From NCBI GenBank assembly GCA_025924845.1, contig JAICHN010000098.1, forward strand, positions 1 through 12,956: 12,956 nt of DNA, read 5' to 3'. The notes under the pieces were generated by a model. That model did no database searches, had not been told where the DNA came from, and saw only the letters and a program-made list of their open reading frames with translations. This document shows positions 6,359 to 12,834 of this stretch, in pieces. The position numbers were made by a program, and so were the translations under genes. The stretch comes from Chloroflexota bacterium. GTDB taxonomy: Bacteria; Chloroflexota; UBA5177; JANWHV01. Each line of letters opens with the position of its first letter. Positions within the stretch are counted from its first letter, which is position 1.

Positions 6359-7714
6359 ATGTATGATTCTCGTCTAGCACGGCGGCGTTTCTTGCAAGCC
6401 TCGGCGGCGGCGATCCTCGGCATCGCCGCGCGCGCCGGATTCTCCCTGGAAGATGTAGCCGAAGCCGCCGACATCGACCTGACCTGGTTGGTTCGCGTCA
6501 CCCAATCGGAAAATGTGTGGGAGCAGAAAGTCGCCATCCCTCACTTTGAGAAGGCGAATCCCGGCATCAAAGTCACGCCGATCATCATCTCGAACCCCAC
6601 CCAGAATTTCGATTTGAAGCTCTCCAATCTGCTGATCGCCGGTCATGCGCCGGATGTCTGGAGCCAGTGGGGACCAAGCGATTTCGTCGATTATTCCTGG
6701 CGTGGCCTCACTGCCGATCTCACGTCGTACCTCAATCGCGATCGCAAGGAGTATGCGGACTTTTATCCAGGAGCACTCAACTACGGGAAGTGGAACGGCA
6801 AGCAAACCGGAATTCCCCTTATGTTGGGCGGCAGCTATTGCTTCTACAATAAGGATCTATTCGACAAGGCAGGGGTGCCTTACCCGCCGGTCAGTTGGGA
6901 CGACAAGAGCTGGAACTGGAACTCCATGGTCGCGGCGGCCAAGAAGTTGACGACCAATTTCAGCGATCCCTCCAAGGCGGTCTATGGCGTCTATGCCGAC
7001 CTCGGCTGCCTCGATGAATTTGTCTGGCTCTGGGGCGGCGATGTGTGGGATAAGGAAGTCTATACCGGAGACGGCGTCCCGCACACCAGCCACTGGAACA
7101 CACCGGCGGCGATCGACGCCATGCAGTCGCTTGCCGACCTGACCTATGTCCAGAAGGTAGCGCCCTCACCCGCCGTGCAGGGCGCACTCAGCGGTAGCTC
7201 GGGTAACGACCCCTTCCTCACCGGACGAATCGCCATGCGGCTGACCGGCATCTGGGGCTTCTATACCTATAATGACGTGCCGTTCAAGTGGGGCGCCGCC
7301 GCGCTGCCCGGCATGCATTCCAACAAGGGCGGTGTCTATGCCGATCCCTGGCTGCTCTCCTCGCGGAGCAAGAACCCGGAAGCGGCGTGGAAGTTCATCA
7401 AGTATCTCACCACGACGCAGGGCGCGCGCGAATATATGAAGGCCACCAACACTCCCGTGCCCCATACGCCGTTGCTGGCCCAGTGGCGCACCCAGTTCAA
7501 GGATATGAAGCCCCAGGACGTGCAAACGGTCTACGACGGCTCGCTCAAGCACGGCGCTCTCTCCATCCAGAACGAGCTCGTCGCCTATGACCGGATTCGC
7601 ACGATCATCAACAATGACTTCAGCCCGGTCATGGAAGGCCAGGCCAAAGCGAAGGATGTGGCGCCCAAGGTCGACCAGGATCTGGCCAGGCTGATCAAAC
7701 GCCTTCGCCCCTGA
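6359..7714 (+). CDS. Extracellular solute-binding protein, family 1 (sugar ABC importer)
   Basis: A protein of 451 residues from ATG 6359, which has AAAGGA (6345-6350) 8 nt upstream; a GTG two codons earlier (6353) is too close to that site. The N-terminus carries a twin-arginine motif, ARRRFLQA, then a short hydrophobic stretch and a likely signal peptidase site after DVAEA, before ADIDLTWL. There is no lipobox cysteine. The mature part is a typical family 1 binding protein: PHFEKANPGIKV, then AGHAPDVWSQWG, GIPLMLGGSYCFYNKDLFDKAG, and a C-terminal PWLLSSRSKNPEAAWKFIKYLTT. It would bind the sugar outside the membrane and deliver it to the two upstream permeases. Its place last in the operon is less common than first. 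The aromatic-rich sequence suits carbohydrate binding, but the ligand is not predictable. Confidence 0.95.
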   Translation: MYDSRLARRRFLQASAAAILGIAARAGFSLEDVAEAADIDLTWLVRVTQSENVWEQKVAIPHFEKANPGIKVTPIIISNPTQNFDLKLSNLLIAGHAPDVWSQWGPSDFVDYSWRGLTADLTSYLNRDRKEYADFYPGALNYGKWNGKQTGIPLMLGGSYCFYNKDLFDKAGVPYPPVSWDDKSWNWNSMVAAAKKLTTNFSDPSKAVYGVYADLGCLDEFVWLWGGDVWDKEVYTGDGVPHTSHWNTPAAIDAMQSLADLTYVQKVAPSPAVQGALSGSSGNDPFLTGRIAMRLTGIWGFYTYNDVPFKWGAAALPGMHSNKGGVYADPWLLSSRSKNPEAAWKFIKYLTTTQGAREYMKATNTPVPHTPLLAQWRTQFKDMKPQDVQTVYDGSLKHGALSIQNELVAYDRIRTIINNDFSPVMEGQAKAKDVAPKVDQDLARLIKRLRP

Positions 7715-7734
7715 TCGTAGAGGACCTTTACATT

Positions 7735-7781
7735 TTCATTTCCAGGGTGCCGGAGGATTCCTCCGGCACCCTGGGAATGAA
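7735..7781 (+). terminator. 22 bp hairpin after the binding-protein gene, terminator-like or RNA-stabilising
   Basis: Arms 7735-7756 and 7760-7781 pair over 22 positions with one G-U pair and a 3 nt ATT loop; the core is CCAGGGTGCCGGAGG and its exact complement. It starts 20 nt after the stop codon of the binding protein. No T-run follows, so it is not a textbook intrinsic terminator. It could instead protect the binding-protein message 3' end while letting some transcription through to the oxidoreductase 58 nt further on. Confidence 0.7.
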
Positions 7782-7839
7782 GGAGTTTGGCCTGCGCGTG
7801 GTCATTGCCGTATGGCCGGGTGGAAAAGGAATTGAAGCG

Positions 7840-9090
7840 ATGCTTCGTATCGGTATAGTCGGGTGTGGCCGCATTCTGAATGCTCATCTGCGGGGCTACC
7901 GGCTTTTACGGGAACGGGGCATCGACACTTTTCGCATCACCGCTCTCTGCGCGCGGCGCCGTGATGACGCCCTGATGTTCCTCCAACGCGGCGAGGGGCC
8001 GGCGCCGCGGCCCCTGGTGCTCGATCCGTCGTCCGGCGATCCGCTGGCCGCTCCCCATAGCTATCTCAGCGACTTTCAGGATGACGTCCAGCCACAGGTC
8101 TTTACCGATTATCGCGATCTGCTCGCGTCCGGCCCGGTAGACGCAATCGTCGACCTCACCACGCTCTCCCTGCACCACCAGGTCGGGATCGCCGCGCTTG
8201 AGGCCGGTAAACATCTGCTTACCGAAAAGCCGCTCGCCCTGACCGTACGCGCGGCCCGGCGTATGGTGGATCTGGCGGACGAGCGCGGTCTGACCCTCGG
8301 CGTAGCCGAAAACGTACGGCGGATGCCCGCCTCCCGCGCCGCCGCCTGGGCGGTTCGCCAGGGGATGATAGGCCAGGTGCAGCTGGCGCTGATGGGCAGC
8401 CTGGGCGGTGTGTGGTCCCCCGATCGCCTGGTAGCTGATACCCCCTGGCGCCATCAGCGTCTGCTCGGTGGAGGGGGGGCGAGCCTCGATATCGGCGTAC
8501 ACCACATGCATTGGATGCGGTACGTCGTGGGTGAGCTTGCCTCGGTGAGCGCCCTCGCCCGCATCCTCGAGCCGATACGCCGGCGCCGAGACGCGGCGGG
8601 CCAGGTAACCGATATGGTGACCGCTGAGGTAGACGACACCTATCTGGCCACCTTGAACTTCGTGAATGGCGCCGCCGGCCAATTGTGGTGGTCCTGGGCC
8701 TTGCACGGCGCCCCTATCGCTATCCCCGGCTCACCTGTCCTGTTCGGCAGTACGGGAAGTATCGCCGGTGGGGAGATCGTGAGCGACGACGGCTCGCGCC
8801 GGCCGCTGGAGCAAGTGTTCGAGCAATCACTCTCTGACCTCGAGCGGGAGCAATTCTTCCCCATCGGTCTGCGCGACGCATTCGCCATACAGAGCCTCGA
8901 CTGGCTCCGTGCAATCGAGCAGGGACGAGACCCCGAGACAAGCGGCGCCGAGGGTCTCCGCGACCTCGCCTGCGCCTTTGCGATCCTTGAATCATCGGCC
9001 CTCGGCCGCCCAGTCACCCTGGACGCCGTGCTCTCCCACGCGGTTGATCACTACCAGCGGCCGATCGACGAGTACTACGGCTTGCTGTAG
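7840..9090 (+). CDS. Gfo/Idh/MocA-family NAD(P)-dependent oxidoreductase
   Basis: The 416-residue protein starts at ATG 7840, where AAGGA (7826-7830) is 9 nt upstream. A longer in-frame start at 7747 would translate the hairpin and is rejected. The N-terminal Rossmann fold shows RIGIVGCGRI (residues 3-12). The family signature TEKPLALT has the catalytic lysine K130, and GGGGASLDIGVHHMH has D217 and H221/H222 where the family keeps its catalytic Asp and His. A C-terminal beta-sheet domain follows. Family members oxidise or reduce a hydroxyl of sugars, sugar phosphates or inositols. The 416 residues are longer than the usual 330-390, with an insertion around residues 45-85 between the first Rossmann strands. 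Placed after a sugar importer and near a DegT aminotransferase, it could supply the keto substrate for amination; a purely catabolic dehydrogenase is the alternative. Confidence 0.93.
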   Translation: MLRIGIVGCGRILNAHLRGYRLLRERGIDTFRITALCARRRDDALMFLQRGEGPAPRPLVLDPSSGDPLAAPHSYLSDFQDDVQPQVFTDYRDLLASGPVDAIVDLTTLSLHHQVGIAALEAGKHLLTEKPLALTVRAARRMVDLADERGLTLGVAENVRRMPASRAAAWAVRQGMIGQVQLALMGSLGGVWSPDRLVADTPWRHQRLLGGGGASLDIGVHHMHWMRYVVGELASVSALARILEPIRRRRDAAGQVTDMVTAEVDDTYLATLNFVNGAAGQLWWSWALHGAPIAIPGSPVLFGSTGSIAGGEIVSDDGSRRPLEQVFEQSLSDLEREQFFPIGLRDAFAIQSLDWLRAIEQGRDPETSGAEGLRDLACAFAILESSALGRPVTLDAVLSHAVDHYQRPIDEYYGLL

Positions 9091-9216
9091 CAGCAATTTG
9101 GACGCCTGCTCATTCATTCGGACTAAGCTGCTTCTCTCCCCGTTCCCCTCCCACTCACGGATGCGCTCGGCCGGTGCGAGCGTGCATAGTGGAGAGACGA
9201 GATAGCGCCGATTGCT

Positions 9217-9246
9217 ACCCCGATGAGCGCGAAGATCGGGGTTTAT
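9217..9246 (+). terminator. Probable intrinsic terminator after the oxidoreductase
   Basis: ACCCCGAT (9217-9224) pairs perfectly with ATCGGGGT (9235-9242) around a 10 nt loop, followed by TTTAT. The T-run is short, so termination may be partial. It lies about 130 nt past the oxidoreductase stop and about 60 nt before the preferred start of the first PAP2 gene. I see no convincing promoter between it and that gene. Confidence 0.55.
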
Positions 9247-9307
9247 CGGTTGAGCTATGAGTGCGGCACCTCGGATCGTTGCGCCGAGGTGGAGAGGACG
9301 GAAGAGA

Positions 9308-10081
9308 ATGGCTATCCTGCAAAGGACGACTCCCGCTCGACGGCCCAGGCGCCTAGAGACTACATCCAGCGTGATGAGAATCCCTGGATTCTTTGTGATT
9401 GAGGTGCTGCTTTTCGTACTGGTGGTGGCGCTCGCCCTGGTTGTTTATGCCCACAAGGGCCCATTACCAGGTGACGTTGGAGGCTCGCGGGCGGTGCAGA
9501 GCGCACTGTGGGGGCGGGGTGCGCTCACCACGGTGGTGGACAATGTAAGTACGATCAGCTGGCCCGTCCCCGGCACCATCATGGTGATTGCCGTCACCGC
9601 GCTGCTGTTGCTCTTGCGCCAGTGGCTTTCGGCGCTGATCACCCCCCTCAGCGTCGGCGCGGCCGACGGCTCCAACTATCTGATCAGTCAGTTTGTGAAA
9701 CGACCGCGCCCTACCGGGCATGGGATCCATGTCCTGAGCAATATCAAAAACTTCTACAGCTTCCCCTCGGGCCACGTCCTGTACGCCGTGGTCTTCTTCG
9801 GCTTTCTGATTTTTCTGATGGCGCGGGCGCGACGGCGGCTACCCTGGCTTTGGCCAATTATGGTCCTGCTTGGCGCTTTGATCGTGTTGATGCCCTTCTC
9901 GCGCGTGCTGGAGGGGGAGCATTGGCCCAGCGACGTGGTCGAGGCTCTGCTGTGGGGATGCTTCTGGTTGCTGGCTGCCATCCAGGTCTACCTCTGGGCA
10001 TGGGAACGCTGGCCCGCGCTGCGCCGTCATAGCCCGGAACCGGTGTCCCGGATGCAGTCGCCACTTCAGCGTGCCGGCTGA
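9308..10081 (+). CDS. PAP2-family membrane phosphatase (lipid phosphate phosphatase-like), first copy
   Basis: A 257-residue integral membrane protein from ATG 9308, which has GGAGAGG (9291-9297) 10 nt upstream. An earlier in-frame ATG (9257) has no ribosome site and a later one is at 9374. A basic N-terminus precedes five to six hydrophobic segments. PAP2 acid phosphatases remove phosphate from lipids such as phosphatidate or undecaprenyl diphosphate on the outer face of the membrane. Motif 2 is PSGH (153-156, nucleophile-assisting H156) and motif 3 is SRVLEGEHWPSD (S198, R199, H205, D209), both complete. Motif 1 normally reads K-x6-RP; here R134-P135 is present but the lysine position is S127, with K131 four residues later. 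Activity may be retained through K131 or altered. It is 5 nt upstream of the lipid kinase gene, so the two are cotranscribed. Confidence 0.9.
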   Translation: MAILQRTTPARRPRRLETTSSVMRIPGFFVIEVLLFVLVVALALVVYAHKGPLPGDVGGSRAVQSALWGRGALTTVVDNVSTISWPVPGTIMVIAVTALLLLLRQWLSALITPLSVGAADGSNYLISQFVKRPRPTGHGIHVLSNIKNFYSFPSGHVLYAVVFFGFLIFLMARARRRLPWLWPIMVLLGALIVLMPFSRVLEGEHWPSDVVEALLWGCFWLLAAIQVYLWAWERWPALRRHSPEPVSRMQSPLQRAG

Positions 10082-10086
10082 TTCCG

Positions 10087-11412
10087 TTGAGTAAGACGAG
10101 CGTCAAAGCCTGCCTGATCACGAACCCACGCTCCGGAAAGGGGCCAATTGACCTAACCGACGCGCTGACCGTGCTGCAGGCGCGGGGGTGGGATGTGAGG
10201 GTGCGGGAAAAGCGCCATGGCGGGGAAGCCACCGAACTGGCCCAAGCGGCAGCCCACGCGGGCTGCACCGTCGTGGTGGCCTGCGCGGGCGACGGGACTG
10301 TGAGCGAAATTGTCGATGGGCTGGTGGGCACGGACGTTGCGGTGGGCGTTCTCCCCGGCGGCACGGCCAATCTGTGGGCACATGAGCTTGGCGTTTCGGG
10401 TACTTTGCGCGTGGCCGCCCTCCAGTTGGTGGGGGCGGTGTGCCGGCGTGTCGATGTTGGGCATGTGACGGTCAACGGCCGCCATGGTCAACACTTCCTG
10501 CTGATGGCCGGTCTGGGGCTGGATGGGGCGATCATCTCCCGCCTCTCCAAGCCGCTCAAACGGCGGATCGGCAAGTTGGCGGTCGGGGTAGCCGCCCTCC
10601 AGACGCTGCCGCGCTACCGCGCGACCCAGATTTACGCCGACCTGGATGGGGTGCCGTGGCAAGGTAAGATCAGCCAGGTGATCGTAGGCAACACGCGCCG
10701 CTATGGCGGATTCACCCGTGTGACCGGCCACGCGTTTATCGACGACGGCCTGCTGGACATTTGCCTGATCCGGGCGGCGGGACCGGCCGCCGCCGGCCGT
10801 CAGCTCGCCTCGTTAGTACTCCGTCAACGCCCCAGCACGGCCAGTGCCGAATTGTATCGGGGCGCCTCTCTCACGATCGAAGCGCCAAGCGTACTGCCCT
10901 TGCAAATTGATGGGGGAGCCGTACACCTCAAGAAGGTCAAACCCAAAGGCGGTGTGGTGACCTATGCCTTCACCACGGTGGCGGGCGGCATCACCGTATT
11001 GGTGCCGCGCGCCTATGACGGCGCGCTGTTCCAGCACGACGCCTCGTGGAGCGCGCGCCCTGCCGCGGCACGGATCTCCATCGACACCGATGCTTCCGCC
11101 GGCAAGAGGTCCCACCACCATGGGCACGCCGCCGAACAGTACTATGAAGTCATCTCGGTTGGCCCGGACTCCCTGACCGTGGCGCCTATCGGAGGCGGCG
11201 CTGTGCTGACCGTGCTGGTCGGCCCGGATACGATCATAGTCGGCCACGACGGTAGCCACGATGCCAGGGGTGAATCTTCCGCTTCACAGTCCCTCTCCTC
11301 GGTGCAAGTAGGGGATATCGTGCAGTGCAAAGCGAAGAAAAACGGCGACCACACAACTATCCAGACGCGACATATCAGGTTGCGCTCGCCCGATTGGCCG
11401 GCGGAAGGGTAA
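10087..11412 (+). CDS. Diacylglycerol kinase-family lipid kinase with extra C-terminal DUF5666-like domain
   Basis: A 441-residue protein; the family (YegS/BmrU/DgkB) is usually near 300. Residues 6-305 are the lipid kinase: ITNPRSGKG (11-19), the nucleotide-binding loop AGDGT (67-71, usually GGDGT) and PGGTANLWA (90-98), then the beta-sandwich half with GNTRRYGGF and DDGLLDICL. It would phosphorylate a lipid alcohol such as diacylglycerol at the inner membrane face using ATP. After VPRAYDGAL a linker leads to HHHGH (343-347) and a beta-rich segment (about 350-435) with EVISVGPDSLTV, TIIVG, and VQVGDIVQCKA, a pattern like DUF5666 or another small barrel. No ATG or GTG lies near the family start, so TTG 10087 is used, without a clear ribosome site; the 5 nt gap after the PAP2 stop suggests coupling. 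Kinase call firm, extra domain tentative. Confidence 0.92.
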   Translation: MSKTSVKACLITNPRSGKGPIDLTDALTVLQARGWDVRVREKRHGGEATELAQAAAHAGCTVVVACAGDGTVSEIVDGLVGTDVAVGVLPGGTANLWAHELGVSGTLRVAALQLVGAVCRRVDVGHVTVNGRHGQHFLLMAGLGLDGAIISRLSKPLKRRIGKLAVGVAALQTLPRYRATQIYADLDGVPWQGKISQVIVGNTRRYGGFTRVTGHAFIDDGLLDICLIRAAGPAAAGRQLASLVLRQRPSTASAELYRGASLTIEAPSVLPLQIDGGAVHLKKVKPKGGVVTYAFTTVAGGITVLVPRAYDGALFQHDASWSARPAAARISIDTDASAGKRSHHHGHAAEQYYEVISVGPDSLTVAPIGGGAVLTVLVGPDTIIVGHDGSHDARGESSASQSLSSVQVGDIVQCKAKKNGDHTTIQTRHIRLRSPDWPAEG

Positions 11413-11416
11413 GCTG

Positions 11417-12244
11417 GTGAGCGGCAGGGCGCGAGAGCACGATATGCCGTCGACCCCTCCCGAGGGGCCGGAACAATTGGTGCGCGCGGCCGGCCGAGAG
11501 ATCAGCGAAGCGAAGGTATCCGAGCCGCGGCAGGAGGCGCGTGGTCGGCGGTTCGTCCGTGCTTATATCACGGGGCTGGCGCTTGCCTGCGCCGTCTTCG
11601 TGACGCTTGGCATGCTGGCGCACGGCACCACCGTCCTCCTCCACTTTGACGTGCCGATTACCAAGGCGATTCAGGGCGTCAACGTGCCGCTGTATGATTG
11701 GGTGCTGACCCACGAGAGCGATCTGGGCTTTCCGCCGCTCAATGTCGTGTCCTACGTGGTAGTGATCGTCGGCTTCGTCGCGGTCGGACTGCGCTTGGAA
11801 GCTGTGCTTTTCGCAGGATCCTCGCTGCTGGCCGGGATAGTAGGCGGGATCATCAAGGACGTCGTCGGACGCTTGCGGCCCACCAGCCATGCCGTGCATG
11901 TGGTGGGCCATGTGACCGGTTATAGCTTCCCTTCGGGCCACGTCATCCAGTATGTCACGCTGTTTGGCGGCAGCTTCTATTTGGTGATGGTGACCTGGCG
12001 CGCCGGCTGGTTGCGTACGTTGGTGTTGACCGTGCTCGCCCTCCTGGTCCTGCTGGTCGGTCCCTCGCGCGTCTACCTGGGCCAGCACTGGCCAAGTGAT
12101 GTGCTGGGCGCCTATCTCTTTGCCGGGGTCTGGCTGGCGGGCACGATCGAAGCGCACCTCTTCCTCAGGCGGCGCCTGATCGGGTGGCCCTGGCGGCCAG
12201 GGTACCGTCAGGCAGCCCGAAAGCCGGCGCCGTGCCGCGGGTGA
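11417..12244 (+). CDS. PAP2-family membrane phosphatase, second copy, all catalytic motifs intact
   Basis: A 275-residue membrane protein starting at GTG 11417, with GGAAGGG (11403-11409) 7 nt upstream and only 4 nt after the kinase stop. An ATG at 11444 is an alternative. After about 45 hydrophilic residues come six hydrophobic segments. All three PAP2 motifs are canonical: K147-x6-R154-P155, PSGH at 172-175, and SRVYLGQHWPSD with S217, R218, H224 and D228. It should dephosphorylate a lipid phosphate or polyprenyl diphosphate at the outer membrane surface. It shares FPSGHV and HWPSDV with the first PAP2, but the two differ in length and in the surrounding sequence, so they are not a recent tandem duplication. 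The pairing of a kinase with phosphatases suggests turnover of a lipid phosphate pool, for example phosphatidate or undecaprenyl phosphate. Confidence 0.94.
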   Translation: MSGRAREHDMPSTPPEGPEQLVRAAGREISEAKVSEPRQEARGRRFVRAYITGLALACAVFVTLGMLAHGTTVLLHFDVPITKAIQGVNVPLYDWVLTHESDLGFPPLNVVSYVVVIVGFVAVGLRLEAVLFAGSSLLAGIVGGIIKDVVGRLRPTSHAVHVVGHVTGYSFPSGHVIQYVTLFGGSFYLVMVTWRAGWLRTLVLTVLALLVLLVGPSRVYLGQHWPSDVLGAYLFAGVWLAGTIEAHLFLRRRLIGWPWRPGYRQAARKPAPCRG

Positions 12245-12278
12245 GGAGAGAGTAGCGGCAGAGCATGGCCGCGCCTGC

Positions 12279-12308
12279 CTGACGGCGTGCCCGCGCGCGG
12301 CGTATAGT
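12279..12308 (+). promoter_or_regulatory. Possible promoter for the folate genes
   Basis: TATAGT (12303-12308) is a good -10 box; the best -35 at 18 nt is CTGACG (12279-12284), a weak match. Just upstream, GCCGCGC (12268-12274) and GCGCGGC (12295-12301) could form a GC-rich hairpin that might end the PAP2 transcript but lacks a T-run. Confidence 0.3.
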
Positions 12309-12376
12309 ACCTGTATGCACACTGTAACTTCGCCCCGGCGCGCTCCGGACGTCGTGCTCGCACCAGGATTGGACGA

Positions 12377-12398
12377 GAACCTGAGAAGCGGCAGGTTC
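12377..12398 (+). repeat. Small perfect hairpin in the folB leader
   Basis: GAACCTG (12377-12383) pairs with CAGGTTC (12392-12398) around AGAAGCGG. No T-run follows. It lies about 50 nt before the folB start, in the leader if the promoter near 12303 is real. Confidence 0.4.
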
Positions 12399-12450
12399 GG
12401 CGGAGCGGCTCACTCTTCCCCACGGCGTCGTTCAGTCATTGAGGCGGCGC

Positions 12451-12834
12451 ATGATAGAGGGTGATCCCAGTACGGACTGCATTCTCCTGGAGCACATGGT
12501 CTTCTTCGGGTACCACGGCGTGTACGCGGCCGAACGGGAACTGGGCCAGCGCTTTGTGGTCGATCTTGCCCTGGGGGCCGATCTCGGGCCTGCCGGCATC
12601 AGCGACCGCCTGGAGGACACCGTGAACTACGTGCGCATCTTTGATATCGTGCGCGGGATTGTCGAGGGGCCGCCGTGTAAACTCCTGGAGACCGTGGCGC
12701 GGCGTATAGCAAAGGCGGTCCTGGCCGAGGAACGGGTAGAGTGGTGCCGCGTATCTCTGGCCAAGCCCGGGGTGGCGATCCGGGGGACTCTGGCAGGGGT
12801 CACGGTGCGGGTCACGCTCAGGAACGACGGGTGA
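12451..12834 (+). CDS. folB: Dihydroneopterin aldolase
   Basis: The 127-residue protein has the normal length for FolB, which splits 7,8-dihydroneopterin into 6-hydroxymethyl-7,8-dihydropterin and glycolaldehyde in folate synthesis. FFGYHGVYAAERELGQRF holds E28, matching the pterin-contacting Glu22 of the Staphylococcus aureus enzyme. VNY has Y60, LLETVARRIA has the pterin-anchoring E80, and AKPGVAIRG has the catalytic K105. The protein normally forms an octamer. ATG 12451 is preferred because GAGG (12441-12444) is 6 nt upstream; an in-frame TTG at 12439 overlaps that site. The stop codon overlaps the GTG start of folP, so the two are translationally coupled. Confidence 0.93.
   Translation: MIEGDPSTDCILLEHMVFFGYHGVYAAERELGQRFVVDLALGADLGPAGISDRLEDTVNYVRIFDIVRGIVEGPPCKLLETVARRIAKAVLAEERVEWCRVSLAKPGVAIRGTLAGVTVRVTLRNDG

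Noticed and set aside
7747..7839. Longer N-terminus of the oxidoreductase starting at 7747
   Set aside because: It would translate the 22 bp hairpin and lacks a ribosome site; the Rossmann fold begins right after ATG 7840, which has AAGGA at good spacing.
7906..8706. 266-codon minus-strand open frame opposite the oxidoreductase
   Set aside because: It is an antisense shadow of a clear Gfo/Idh/MocA gene, with no ribosome site or motif.
9338..12244. The two PAP2 genes as a recent tandem duplication
   Set aside because: Only the catalytic motifs are shared; lengths, N-termini, motif 1 and membrane segments differ, so they are distinct family members.
11375..12322. 315-codon minus-strand open frame opposite the second PAP2 gene
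   Set aside because: It is an antisense shadow, rich in Gln/His/Arg with no domain, while the plus strand has a full PAP2 protein with a good ribosome site.
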